DNA from: Comamonas serinivorans
Lineage (GTDB): Bacteria > Pseudomonadota > Gammaproteobacteria > Burkholderiales > Burkholderiaceae_C
Direction of reading: 5' to 3'
Length of the DNA stretch: 64,000 nt
Assembly (NCBI RefSeq): GCF_002158865.1
Contig: NZ_CP021455.1
Span: 3,720,001-3,784,000 of the forward strand
Both the position numbers and the translations under genes were made by a program. Below are positions 19,363 to 28,394 of this stretch, one piece after another (position 1 is the stretch's first letter; every line of letters starts with the position of its first letter). Below the pieces are notes generated by a model. It made no database searches and was not told the origin of the DNA. It saw only the letters and a list, made by a program, of their open reading frames with translations.

Positions 19363-21419
19363 GTTCAGGACTTGGCCGGCGGTGGCGAGGGCTTGGGCTT
19401 GGGCATCGGGTGTGGTGGTGGCTGGGCTTGTGGCTGTGCCTGGCCTGGCCAGGCGCGCAGGCCCAGCCCTTGCCCAGGGGCCCGGGCCATGCCATCGAGA
19501 CCTCGCCGCTGGCCGGTGGCGCCTGCACGGTGCAGGTGCTGGCCACCGAGGCTGCGCCCACCACCGATGGCAGCCGGCCCGAGCACGGCTGGGTGCCCGT
19601 CACATTGCCCGACCAATGGGCGCGGCGCTGGCCTCAGCACGAGGGTTCGGCGTGGTACCGCATCACCTGGCAGCGGCACTGCCAACCCGGCACCGCCCCG
19701 TCCGCCGCACTGATGGGCTTGGGCGTTGACGGCCTCAGTGTCGCGGGCGAGGTCTACATCAACGAGGACCTGCTGTGGCGCGATGCCTCGCTGACCGAGC
19801 CTTTGTCGCGCAGCTGGAACGTGCCGCGCTGGTGGTGGCTGCCCGAGTCCAGCATCGGGCCCGGCACCAATGCCATCTGGATCCGTGTCGTGGGGCATCG
19901 CGCGCTGTCGCCCGGCATGGGGGCGCTGCGCCTGGGGGCGCCCGAGGTGGTGGCCGATGCGTACGGCAACAGCCTGTGGCGCCAACGCACGCTCTATCAG
20001 ATCAACGCGGTGCTGTCCGCCTTGGCCGTGGTGCTGTTCGGTGTCGTCTGGTGCCTGCGCCGTGGCGAGCAGGCGCACGGGTGGTTTGCCCTCATGTCGC
20101 TGAGCTGGCTCGCCTACCTGTCCACCTTCCTGGCCACCACCATGTGGCCGTTTTCCAATTCGGTGTCCCGGTCGCAGGCCAGCCTGCTGGCCTTGATGGG
20201 TTTTGTGGTGTGTGCCTGCAAGATGAGCCTGCGCATCGGCGGCCTGCGCTGGCCGCGCGCCGAGCGGGTGCTGTGGGGGCTGGCGGCGTTGGGTGCGCTG
20301 GTGTTGCTGATGCCCATGCCGGCCTCGACCGGCTGGCGCATGACCAGCGTGTGGCAGGGCGCCATCGCGGTGTTCCTGGTCAATGGGCTGCTGTTCCAGC
20401 GGCATGCTTGGTTTCCCCGCCAGGGCTCGCGCCAGCTCGCGCACATGCTGCTCGCCTGCTGCTGGCTGATGTTCATGGGGGTGGCCTTGCACGACGTGCT
20501 CATCCTGCAGAGCAACTGGCAGGTGGCCCGCAGCTGGGCAGCGCTGTGTGGCGTGCTCACCGTGGCCTTGATGACGCTGTTGCTGGGCGCTCAACTGGCC
20601 CAGCAGATGACGACGGTGGAGCGGTTCAACCGCGTGCTGAAAGACCGCGTGGCCCACGCCCGGGCCGAGCTGACCGAGGCGCTGGCCACGGCTCACACCC
20701 AGGCGCTGAACCACGCCAAGCTGCAAGAACGCATGCAGATCGCGCACGACCTGCACGACGGCCTGGGCGCCAGCCTGGTGCGTGGCATGGCCCTGGTCGA
20801 GCAATCGCCGCAGCCCGTGAACAACGCGCGCACGCTCTCGCTGCTCAAGTCCTTGCGCGATGACCTGCGCCAGGTGATCGACCAGGGCTCCAGCGCCGGC
20901 GCCACCGTGCCCGCCAGCCCCGTGCAGTGGCTGGCTCCGCTGCGCCACCGCTTCACGCGCATCTTCGACGAGCTGGACGTCACCTCGAGCTGGCAGGTGC
21001 CCTCGCAGTGGCAGGACCTGGGCGGCCAGCCCAGCGTATTGCAGTGCCTGGCGCTCACGCGCATCGTCGAAGAATGCCTGTCCAACGTCATCAAGCACAG
21101 CCAGGCCCGCCACGTGCGCGTGCACTGCACCGCCTTGCAGCCGCAGGGCCTGCAGCTGTGCATCGAAGACGATGGCGTGGGGTTTGACGTGGTGGCCGTG
21201 CGCGAGGCCGGCCAAAGCGTGGGCATGCGCAGCATGGCAGCACGGGCCGCGCGCATTGGCGGCACGCTGGACCTCACCTCGGGCGTGTGCGGCACCCAGG
21301 TGTGTGTGAGCGTGCCCCTGCTTCCGCCTGCCGACTGGCCCGCCACGGCTGCACGCTCGGCTGGTGCCACCCCGGCGCCCGAGGCCAGCGCGCCGACTCG
21401 AGCGCCTGAACCGGTGTGA
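19359..21419 (+). CDS. Membrane sensor histidine kinase (7TMR-DISM-like, HisKA_3)
   Basis: This 686-residue kinase starts at a GTG that overlaps the regulator's stop by 4 bp. After a signal-like segment (residues 17-36) comes a periplasmic jelly-roll-like domain to about residue 210. Seven hydrophobic helices follow (about 218-420), and then a coiled linker. The HisKA_3 box is AHDLHDGLG, with H466 the likely phospho-acceptor. The ATPase domain has EECLSNVIKHS, DDGVGFD and GMRSMAARA. The layout is that of 7TMR-DISM sensors of small molecules; the signal is unknown. A Pro/Ala-rich tail ends the protein. Confidence 0.9.
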   Translation: MSSGLGRRWRGLGLGHRVWWWLGLWLCLAWPGAQAQPLPRGPGHAIETSPLAGGACTVQVLATEAAPTTDGSRPEHGWVPVTLPDQWARRWPQHEGSAWYRITWQRHCQPGTAPSAALMGLGVDGLSVAGEVYINEDLLWRDASLTEPLSRSWNVPRWWWLPESSIGPGTNAIWIRVVGHRALSPGMGALRLGAPEVVADAYGNSLWRQRTLYQINAVLSALAVVLFGVVWCLRRGEQAHGWFALMSLSWLAYLSTFLATTMWPFSNSVSRSQASLLALMGFVVCACKMSLRIGGLRWPRAERVLWGLAALGALVLLMPMPASTGWRMTSVWQGAIAVFLVNGLLFQRHAWFPRQGSRQLAHMLLACCWLMFMGVALHDVLILQSNWQVARSWAALCGVLTVALMTLLLGAQLAQQMTTVERFNRVLKDRVAHARAELTEALATAHTQALNHAKLQERMQIAHDLHDGLGASLVRGMALVEQSPQPVNNARTLSLLKSLRDDLRQVIDQGSSAGATVPASPVQWLAPLRHRFTRIFDELDVTSSWQVPSQWQDLGGQPSVLQCLALTRIVEECLSNVIKHSQARHVRVHCTALQPQGLQLCIEDDGVGFDVVAVREAGQSVGMRSMAARAARIGGTLDLTSGVCGTQVCVSVPLLPPADWPATAARSAGATPAPEASAPTRAPEPV

Positions 21420-21686
21420 ACGCTGCAACCGGCCCAGGGGTGAACTGCCCCTGAGCGACTTCAGCGGCAGCGCTATCGCTGAAGCCAGCCACCACCAGGC
21501 GTGGGCTGCACCGGCTCAAGGAACGCACGCATCGGCGAACGTCGATATCTGGTTGCCGGCGACCAGCCGCTGGGCTCGGTGACGGCCCGCTGCGGCAGGC
21601 GCGGGCTGTGCGACGACAACGGCTGCATGCTGGGCCCGCCGAAGTCGGCCAGGCGCCCAAAGCGCAACGACTCCCTCACCCTCCAC
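21420..21686. other. Intergenic region between convergent genes
   Basis: About 270 bp between the kinase stop and the palindromic repeat next to ychJ. No gene or convincing terminator was found. Short frames here lack family resemblance. Confidence 0.4.
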
Positions 21687-21738
21687 ACAGTATCGGCCTA
21701 TTCCCGTTTCATCTTGAACGGTAACCAACCCATACTGC
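21687..21738. repeat. 52-bp palindromic element, copy 7
   Basis: Ends ACAGTAT and ATACTGC flank the canonical CCGTT/AACGG pair. It ends one base before the ychJ stop codon. Confidence 0.9.
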
Positions 21739-21739
21739 G

Positions 21740-22192
21740 TCAATCCGATTCACCATCCACGGTCAGGTCATCGCCATCGACGTAGAACCAGCGCCCCGAT
21801 TCGCGCACGAAGCGGCTGCGCTCGTGCAGGCGCACCCCACGGCCGGCGTGGCGGTAGCGCGCCACGAACTCCACCTCCGCGCGGTCGGCGTCGCCGTCCA
21901 GCGCGGGCACCGTGCGCTTGACGTTCAGGCCCAGCCACTTGATGCCGGCATCCAGCTCGAGCGAACCCGGCCGCGTGCCGGGATACCAGGTGGCCAGCAG
22001 GTAGGGCGCGCGGCCTGCCACGAACGCCGTGTAGCGCGAGCGCATCAAGGCCTCGGCGTCGGGCGCGGGCGCGCTGTCCAGGTGGTCGACGAAGCGGCCG
22101 CAGCAGGCGCCGTAGGCCAGGGGCTTGCGCGACGCCGACACGGCGCCGCACGGGCACGGCGCATCGGCCAGGGGACGGGTGAATTCGGTCAT
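21740..22192 (-). CDS. YchJ-family protein (SEC-C motif, NTF2-like fold)
   Basis: This 150-residue protein belongs to the YchJ/UPF0225 family. The N-terminus has the zinc-binding CPCG motif and a second cysteine pair (YGACCGRF). These are followed by the family phrase EALMRSRYTAFV and an NTF2-like body ending WFYVDGD. Its function is unknown; SEC-C cysteines usually bind zinc. The start at 22192 gives the typical N-terminus. The gene is divergent from the sirtuin gene. Confidence 0.88.
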   Translation of the reverse strand: MTEFTRPLADAPCPCGAVSASRKPLAYGACCGRFVDHLDSAPAPDAEALMRSRYTAFVAGRAPYLLATWYPGTRPGSLELDAGIKWLGLNVKRTVPALDGDADRAEVEFVARYRHAGRGVRLHERSRFVRESGRWFYVDGDDLTVDGESD

Positions 22193-22308
22193 GAGGAAAG
22201 CGATGGACCCGCAGGTCCGGCATGGAAGGTGACTGGTGGCCGGTTGCCGGAACGCCAAGGAGCACCGGCACGCCAGGCGGCGCGCTGCACGGCCGGCCAA
22301 ACCCGTGA

Positions 22309-23325
22309 TTGTCCCGTACACCGGGCCGCCCCAGGCCACGCCGCTGCACGCGGGCAGCCTGCCGCAAGCTGCGCCATCATCACGGCCATGACGCCTGCAC
22401 CTGCCCTGAGCGCGCCCGAGGTGGCCGCACCGTCCCACACGCCCGCACACACGGGCCCGCCCCCGAGGACGCTGCCGCGGGCAACACCCTGCCCCTCCAT
22501 GAACTGGACGCGCTGCTCGCCTGCCTGGCGCCGCGCCAACCCTGGGCCGTGCTCTCGGGCGCCGGCCTGTCCACCGCCAGCGGCATTCCCGACTACCGCG
22601 ATGCCCAGGGCGCCTGGAAACGCGCGGCCCCCATCCACCACCAGGATTTCATGGCCCATGCCGCCACCCGCCAGCGCTACTGGGCCCGCAGCCTGATCGG
22701 CTGGCCGGTGTTCCGCCAGGCCCGCCCCAACGCCGCCCACCAGGCGCTGGCACGCCTCGAGGCGGCGGGCCAGGTCGGCGTGGTCATCACCCAGAACGTG
22801 GACGGCCTGCATCAGGCGGCCGGCAGCCAGGCCGTGATCGACCTGCATGGTCGGCTCGACACCACCGTCTGCATGGGCTGTGGCCGCCGCAGTCCTCGCG
22901 CCGCCTTCCAGGCCGAGCTGCTGGCGGCCAATGGCAGCTGGCACCACCTGCAGGCGCCCGTGGCGCCCGATGGCGACGCCGACCTCAGCGGCGTCGACTT
23001 CTCGCGCTTCACCGTGCCCGCCTGCCCGCACTGCGGCGGCGTGATCAAGCCCGACGTGGTGTTCTATGGCGACAACGTGCCGCGCGAGCGCGTGGACCGC
23101 GCCATGGCGGCGCTGCGCGGCTGCGAGGCGCTGCTCGTGGTCGGCAGCTCGCTGATGGTGTACTCGGGCCTGCGCTTTGTGCACGCCGCGCAGGCCCGCG
23201 CGCCCCGCATGGCCATCGCGGCCATCAACCTGGGCACCACGCGGGCCGACGGCCTGTTCGACGCCAAGCTGCACGCGGCCTGTGCACCCGCCCTGCAGGC
23301 GCTGCAAGCGGCCCTGACGCGGTGA
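22309..23325 (+). CDS. Sir2-family NAD-dependent protein deacylase
   Basis: This sirtuin removes acyl groups from lysines using NAD. It has the NAD-binding phrase GAGLSTASGIPDYRD, the catalytic TQNVDGLH followed by the histidine in LHGRLD, a zinc-binding site (CMGC and CPHCGG) and VVGSSLMVYSG. The domain starts near base 22490. The true start is unclear: the only in-frame start codon upstream is TTG at 22309. An ATG at 22389 lies in another frame that runs into a C-rich stretch near 22455-22470, where a single-base change would join the frames. A deacetylase role is family knowledge. Confidence 0.85.
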   Translation: MSRTPGRPRPRRCTRAACRKLRHHHGHDACTCPERARGGRTVPHARTHGPAPEDAAAGNTLPLHELDALLACLAPRQPWAVLSGAGLSTASGIPDYRDAQGAWKRAAPIHHQDFMAHAATRQRYWARSLIGWPVFRQARPNAAHQALARLEAAGQVGVVITQNVDGLHQAAGSQAVIDLHGRLDTTVCMGCGRRSPRAAFQAELLAANGSWHHLQAPVAPDGDADLSGVDFSRFTVPACPHCGGVIKPDVVFYGDNVPRERVDRAMAALRGCEALLVVGSSLMVYSGLRFVHAAQARAPRMAIAAINLGTTRADGLFDAKLHAACAPALQALQAALTR

Positions 23326-23465
23326 CGCGCTGCTGAGCCCCCTGAGCCCCGGCGATGGCCTGCGGCAACCACGCGGCGCATGCGCGGCAAATGCACCGCC
23401 GCAAGCATCACCCCCCAGGCCCGGCGAACCGAACCAGGTCCATGGCCGATCGCACCGCCACCGGC

Positions 23466-23490
23466 ATGAAAAAGCCCGCCAAAGCGGGCC
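23466..23490 (-). terminator. Rho-independent terminator
   Basis: On the minus strand GCCCGC pairs with GCGGGC around TTTG and is followed by TTTTTC. It lies about 30 bp beyond the stop of the exported sorting-signal protein gene. Confidence 0.8.
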
Positions 23491-23520
23491 ATGGCTTGAG
23501 AGGCGGACGCCCTCCCAGAT

Positions 23521-24441
23521 TCAAGCCTGGCGGGCCTTTTTGCGCCGGCTGCCCACGAAGGCCAGGCCACCTGCCAGCATGGCCAGGCCCCACGGCGCGA
23601 GACCCGGCACGGGCTTGGCCACCGCACCGCCGCCGGCGCCATCTAGGGTTTCGGACAGGATATAGGAGTAGTTCAGCACCACGCTGGCGCCGGGCGCCAG
23701 CGTGCCGATGTTGAAGGCCAGGCCGATGGTGTTGTCGCCATTGCCTGCATTCAGCCCAGCCAAAAAGGCATCTGGTGAAGTCGGCCATGGCGCATCAGGG
23801 CCAATGCCTGCACGGGGACTGTAGCTGGCGCTGGCCGTGGTGAGGCAGATCGTCTGGCCGGTAGAGGCGCCTTCGGCGCAAGCACGCGTTGCCGAAGGCA
23901 GGGTGTTGACCGTGTCGTAGTCGCCATAGGTGTTGACGTCCGGATCCGGGTCCAGCGTGCGCAAGGCCTTCAGGTTGGTCACCGCCGTGCCCGAGCGGTT
24001 GGTCAGCGTGGTCTGGATCGTGATCTCGGACCGCGTGCCCACGCGGCCCAGCGTGTACTGGTGACGGATCGACAACACCCCATCGGCCGTGGTCGAGTCC
24101 GCGCGCACCTGGGTGGGCGACAGGGCCGTCAGGGTGAAGGGGCTGTTGATGTTGTCGAGTGTCCCGCTGTTGTTGCTGCCCCAGTTCGCCCCGTCCGCCG
24201 TCAGGTAGAACCCTTCGAATTCGCTGCCGGGCGTGAGGAAGTCGTTGACACCGTAAGTCGAGGTACCCGTCGGATCGAACAGGATGCCCGGTGAGGTGCT
24301 GCCATTCGACCCCAGCGTGCCGTACAGGTCAGAGACACCGGCCTTGACGTAAGGATCCGCCAGCACAAGCGGCGCCGCTTGTGCCACCCCACACCACGCC
24401 ACGCACAGCGCAGCCACGACCTTGCCCATTTGCCAGTTCAT
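23521..24441 (-). CDS. Exported protein with C-terminal sorting signal
   Basis: This 306-residue protein has a signal peptide cleaved near AQAAP and a beta-rich body with no family I recognise. The C-terminus reads VPGLAPWGLAMLAGGLAFVGSRRKK: a proline-containing motif, a hydrophobic helix and a basic tail. That is the tripartite form of IPTL/PEP-CTERM-like sorting signals, and it resembles the end of the large surface protein at 15.4-17.2 kb. ATGs at 24441 and 24453 are both possible. A terminator lies beyond it, so it is monocistronic. Confidence 0.75.
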   Translation of the reverse strand: MNWQMGKVVAALCVAWCGVAQAAPLVLADPYVKAGVSDLYGTLGSNGSTSPGILFDPTGTSTYGVNDFLTPGSEFEGFYLTADGANWGSNNSGTLDNINSPFTLTALSPTQVRADSTTADGVLSIRHQYTLGRVGTRSEITIQTTLTNRSGTAVTNLKALRTLDPDPDVNTYGDYDTVNTLPSATRACAEGASTGQTICLTTASASYSPRAGIGPDAPWPTSPDAFLAGLNAGNGDNTIGLAFNIGTLAPGASVVLNYSYILSETLDGAGGGAVAKPVPGLAPWGLAMLAGGLAFVGSRRKKARQA

Positions 24442-24737
24442 GCGGACCCCCATCCTCAAGTAACGTTTAAAAGGATGAATTATGTATCCTTTGGCATCAA
24501 ACCTGGCCGTTTCCCCTCTGGCAGGATGTGTTCCATGTCAACCCCAACCGATTTGGCAGCGAGGCCGCGACCTGCAGGCCGGGCCGAGGCCCGCGGCCAG
24601 GCACCGGGCGTTGGCCGTATGTCGGTTCAAGCGCGGGCTGACGCCGGGCCCAGACGCCAAACGAGGCTGGACCCGAGCAGCCCTGGGGGCGGCACGTCGC
24701 CTGGCAGGGCCTGCCGGAGCGAGCAGGCCGCGTCCGA

Positions 24738-26309
24738 TCAGCTCACGTTGCGCGAGCGACCTTCCCAGTGCGGAGCGCGCAGCTGGAACTTCTGCAGCTT
24801 GCCGGCCGCCGACATGGGCAGGGTGTCCTGAAACGCGACGCTGCGCGGGCACTTGTAACCGGCGATCAGGCCCTTGCAGTGGGCAATCACCTCGGCCTCG
24901 GTCAGCTCGGCCCCCTCGCGCAGCTGGATCACCGCGTGCACGCGCTCGCCCCATTTCTCGTCGGGCACCCCGATCACGGCGCTCATGAACACCTGCGGCA
25001 GCTGCGCAATGGCGTTCTCGACCTCGGCCGAGTACACGTTCTCGCCCCCGGTGACGATCATGTCCTTGAGGCGGTCGACCACGAACAGGTAGCCGGCCTC
25101 GTCCATGTAGCCCATGTCGCCCGTGTGCATCCAGCCGCCGCGCAAGGCATCTGCGGTTTCCTTGGGCTTGTTCCAGTAGCCCTGCATGACCATGGGCCCG
25201 CGCGCGCAGATTTCGCCCACGGTGCCGGTCGGCACCTCGTTGTCGTCACCGTCGACGATGCGCACCTCGGCAATCGGCGCCGTGCGGCCGGCCGAGCGCA
25301 GCATGCGCGTGGGGTCGGCGCCGGGCAGGTGGTCCTGCGGCGGCAGCACGGTGATGGTGGGCGACAGCTCGGTCATGCCGTAGGCCTGCGAGAAGCGCGC
25401 GTTGGGGAAGGCCTGCATGGCCTGCTCGAGCAGGGTCGCGTCCATGGGCGAGGCGCCATACGACACCAGCGTGAGGCTGGAGAGGTCGAACTCGGCAAAG
25501 CGCGGGTGCTCGATCAGGCGCTTGATCATGGTGGGCACCAGGAACATGTCGTTGGCGCCGTGCTTCTGGATGGCCGTCATCAGCATGACCTCGTCGAAGT
25601 ATGGGATCACGACGATGGGCAGCAGCTTGGCCATCACCAGGATGGTGACGCCGCAGGCGGCCACGTGGAACATGGGCGGCGCGATGATGCCGATGGAGTC
25701 GCCGTTGCGCGCCTCGCGCGGCGCCATGGTCGAGGTGGACAGGCCGCTGATGCCCAGGTTGAGGTGGCTCAGCATCACGCCCTTGGGCTTGCCCGTGGTG
25801 CCACCGGTGTACATGATGGCCGCGAGGTCGTCGCCCTTGCGGTAGGCGTCTTCCACGGGCTGGGCCTGCGCCACCAGGTCCTCATAGGCCAGCATGCCGT
25901 CGGGCGTGGGGCCGCTGCCGCAGTGGATCACGGTCTTGAGCGAGGTCGACAGCTCGCGCAGCTTGGGCACCATGGGCGCGAACATGTCGTCCACCAGCAG
26001 GATCTGGGTGTCGCAGTCGTCGAGCGAATAGGCGACCTCCTGCGGGCTCCAGCGGATGTTGCAGGGGTTGATGACGCCGCCCGCCCACCAGGTGCCATAG
26101 AAGAACTCGACATAGGGAATCGAGTTGATCGACAGCATGCCCACCCGTCCTTCGGGCTGCAGACCCAGTTTTTGCAGCGCGCCGGCCAGCCGTGCCACAC
26201 GGTCAGCCAACTGGCCATAGGTGCGCGTCTGGTCGCCGCAGGTGATGGCCACGGAGCCGGGTTTTTCGCGCAAGCCTTTGTGGATGGCCAGGGTCAGGTA
26301 CATGCTCAC
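24738..26309 (-). CDS. AMP-dependent acyl-CoA synthetase (long-chain fatty acid/aryl-CoA ligase)
   Basis: This 523-residue ANL-superfamily enzyme activates a carboxylic acid with ATP and joins it to CoA. The P-loop-like motif MYTGGTTGKPKG is near residue 166, YGMTELSP near 310, and the hinge motif HTGDMGYMDEAGY with the following DRLKDMI near 400. The catalytic lysine region of the small C-terminal domain is present (PMSAAGKLQK). Specificity cannot be read from the sequence; relatives act on long-chain or aromatic acids. The gene stands alone. Confidence 0.92.
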   Translation of the reverse strand: MSMYLTLAIHKGLREKPGSVAITCGDQTRTYGQLADRVARLAGALQKLGLQPEGRVGMLSINSIPYVEFFYGTWWAGGVINPCNIRWSPQEVAYSLDDCDTQILLVDDMFAPMVPKLRELSTSLKTVIHCGSGPTPDGMLAYEDLVAQAQPVEDAYRKGDDLAAIMYTGGTTGKPKGVMLSHLNLGISGLSTSTMAPREARNGDSIGIIAPPMFHVAACGVTILVMAKLLPIVVIPYFDEVMLMTAIQKHGANDMFLVPTMIKRLIEHPRFAEFDLSSLTLVSYGASPMDATLLEQAMQAFPNARFSQAYGMTELSPTITVLPPQDHLPGADPTRMLRSAGRTAPIAEVRIVDGDDNEVPTGTVGEICARGPMVMQGYWNKPKETADALRGGWMHTGDMGYMDEAGYLFVVDRLKDMIVTGGENVYSAEVENAIAQLPQVFMSAVIGVPDEKWGERVHAVIQLREGAELTEAEVIAHCKGLIAGYKCPRSVAFQDTLPMSAAGKLQKFQLRAPHWEGRSRNVS

Positions 26310-26451
26310 GTTGTCTCCTTGTCAGTGCAATGGTTGTGCGCACAACGGTAGCGGCAAGCCGCGACGGCCGCTGTCGCGCAAGCTAGGCCGGCGCGCGGCG
26401 GTCCGCACCGCACTCAGGCAGGGCGGCACGCGGGCGGTTTTGACACGGCAT

Positions 26452-26503
26452 CGGGTATCCGGCCGGCCCCGTTGCAAGGTCAACGGCAGTGATTAGATAC
26501 CAC
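26452..26503. repeat. 52-bp palindromic element, copy 8
   Basis: Ends CGGGTAT and ATACCAC flank the canonical CCGTT/AACGG pair. It lies 142 bp upstream of the acyl-CoA synthetase start. Confidence 0.87.
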
Positions 26504-26748
26504 TCTAAGTTTCGCCATTGCGCGGCTTGATGGCACGCATGGAGCGGGCGTCCGACTGCGTTGGGCCGCATCGCCACCCCGGGTTTGTCCCAGGTCGCGA
26601 ACGCCGGATTCCTGCCTGGGTGAAGCCTGACTTCGCCGTGCCGGGGCCATGCATGGGCGCTTGGCGAACCCGTCGCCGCGGCCAGCCCGGTCGGGCGCGC
26701 ATGGCGGGGGGCCTCGCCTGCGACGCATGCGGTCTGCCTGTGATGGGC

Positions 26749-26835
26749 CGATGCGTCGTCGGCCTGATCGCTCGCGCCATCAAGCCCGGCAACGACGTCA
26801 TGGGGTGGCTCATGACCATCGTGCTGGGCGCGGCG
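26749..26835 (+). pseudogene. Relic of a GlsB/YeaQ/YmgE-family membrane protein
   Basis: A 27-residue stretch reads like the core of the small two-to-three-helix YeaQ/GlsB family: VVGLIARAIKPG followed by NDVMGWLMTIVLGA. The family's first helix and the glycine-rich last half are missing on both sides, and no frame continues the homology. It is therefore a truncated gene remnant. Copy 9 of the 52-bp element begins 36 bp downstream, so an insertion or deletion linked to it may have broken the gene. That link is inference. Confidence 0.5.
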
Positions 26836-26871
26836 CCCGTTGTGCGTCGTCGCGGACAGCTTGAGTGCCAT

Positions 26872-26923
26872 GCAGTATTCACCCACCACCGTTCAAGATG
26901 AATCGGCAAGGCATCCATACTGC
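26872..26923. repeat. 52-bp palindromic element, copy 9
   Basis: Matched ends GCAGTAT and ATACTGC flank CCGTT and ATCGG. It lies 87 bp beyond the stop of the methyltransferase gene and just after a gene relic. Confidence 0.88.
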
Positions 26924-27010
26924 CCATGAACAATCGTGCAAACCAGCAGGGCGGGCCCCTGGCCAGAACCCTCGGCAGTCAGCCCCCCGACGCCGGGGGC
27001 GGCGCCGCAC

Positions 27011-27769
27011 TCAGGCGGGCTTGGTCGCCGTGTACTCGCTGAAGATGCCCAGCTCGGTGTGGCGCTTGACCTCGGTGAAGCCGACGGAACGCAGCGTGTC
27101 CAGGATGCGCGCCGGCGGCGCGCAGGCTTCGATGCTGTCCCAGTAGTAGCGCCAGATCTTGGGGGTGTTGGTCTTGACGCCCCGCATCCTGGACGCAAAC
27201 GGCACGATGCTGCGCATGTAGAACTTCAGCATGGCGTTGGCCATGCGGCCTTCGGCCGGCGTGATCTCGAGCACGCAGACGCGGCCGCCGGGACGCAGCA
27301 CGCGGAAGAACTCGGCAAACGCCGCCTGCACGTCGCTGACGTGGCGCAAGGCGTAGCCCATGCTCACGAAGTCCTGGCTGGCGTCGCCCACGGGCAGCGC
27401 CTCGGCCTTGCCTTCGAGCAGCTGGACGGTCGCGGCCAGCGGGCTGGCCTGCATCATGCCGGGGCTGGGGTCCACGCCCACCACGCGGCTGGCGTCGCCG
27501 GTCAGGCGAATCGCCTGCGCGGCCACCAGGCCGGTGCCAAAGCCCACGTCCAGCACCTGCATGCCGGCGCACAGGCCCGCGCGCTGCAGCGCCCGGTGGC
27601 GGTAGCTGGGGCCGGTGCCGAAGGCGAGCATGGCCTCCACGCGGTCGTAGTCGGGCGCCGTGGTGTTGAAGATCTCGTGCAGGAAAGCAGCGCGCTCTGC
27701 TTCGCCCTCGTAGTAGTCGGACAAGGGCTGGTGCGGGGTGTGCACAGGGGCAGAGGAAGGCTGGTTCAT
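27011..27769 (-). CDS. UbiE/COQ5-like class I SAM-dependent methyltransferase
   Basis: This 252-residue cytosolic enzyme has the SAM-binding motif I VLDVGFGTGLVA, the acidic residue ending the second strand (VVGVDPSPGM) and the UbiE-type motif VLRPGGRVCVLEI. The N-terminal phrase IFNTTAPDYDRV also resembles UbiE (menaquinone/ubiquinone C-methyltransferase). The middle region differs enough that it is probably a paralogue and not the housekeeping UbiE. The neighbours give no pathway hint. The start at 27769 gives the best N-terminus. Confidence 0.8.
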   Translation of the reverse strand: MNQPSSAPVHTPHQPLSDYYEGEAERAAFLHEIFNTTAPDYDRVEAMLAFGTGPSYRHRALQRAGLCAGMQVLDVGFGTGLVAAQAIRLTGDASRVVGVDPSPGMMQASPLAATVQLLEGKAEALPVGDASQDFVSMGYALRHVSDVQAAFAEFFRVLRPGGRVCVLEITPAEGRMANAMLKFYMRSIVPFASRMRGVKTNTPKIWRYYWDSIEACAPPARILDTLRSVGFTEVKRHTELGIFSEYTATKPA

Positions 27770-28394
27770 GGCAGAGAAAACGGGGTGAGGAGACAAGCCG
27801 CAGCGGCCATCGGCAGCCCGGCAAGTTACCACGAACCCGCATGGGCACCGGAGGCGCCGGTCAGCGCAGGCATTTGGGCCTGCCACGCAGGGTCGCGTGC
27901 GTTTCACGCAGGCTCGCATGGGTGCCGGGCTTCAAGCGGCCGCCGCGAAGCGGGTCGTTCGGCTTGCTGATACGCACGCGGCCTTGACCGTGGGCTTCGC
28001 GCGATGCGCCAACCCTTGGCGGCTTGCCGATGCGCGCGTGGCCCTGACCTGAGGGACCTCGGCGCTAATCCACAGCATGGCTGTCCAGCTCCTGCCGTCT
28101 CGGCTGAGGCGTGCCCCGCGCGTGGCCGTCCATCCCGGAGTTCGTGTGCATTGAGCGCCGTGAGTGGCCCGCAAGTGCCTCTCCGCTGCGGGTGCCTGCT
28201 CGGAGGCGAACGCCTGAGCCGAGGCGAGTCCGGCCGGCCTTCTGAATGGGAACGTCCCAGGGGTGTTGATGTCGGCCACCACGCCAATTCAGACATGGCG
28301 TGGGCCGCGCATGCCGCCCCTCGGTGCGCGGCCGCTGGCCCTCCGTGGATGCGGGTGGCCGGTCCATCCGCTCCGGCGAAGGCTGCCGCGCCGC
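27770..28394. other. Long intergenic stretch without a supportable gene
   Basis: About 620 bp with frames open on both strands but none recognisable. It holds a direct repeat at 60-bp spacing (27960-27989 and 28020-28049). It may be decayed coding or repeat-derived DNA. Confidence 0.4.
27960..28049. repeat. Direct repeat, 30-bp units at 60-bp spacing
   Basis: Two 30-bp stretches beginning CGGCTTGC match at most positions and are exactly 60 bp apart. Flanking similarity fades quickly, which fits an old tandem duplication. Confidence 0.5.

Noticed and set aside
24484..24540. GTAT followed by a CCGTT upstream of the exported protein gene
   Set aside because: There is no ATAC end at the right distance and the spacing is wrong.
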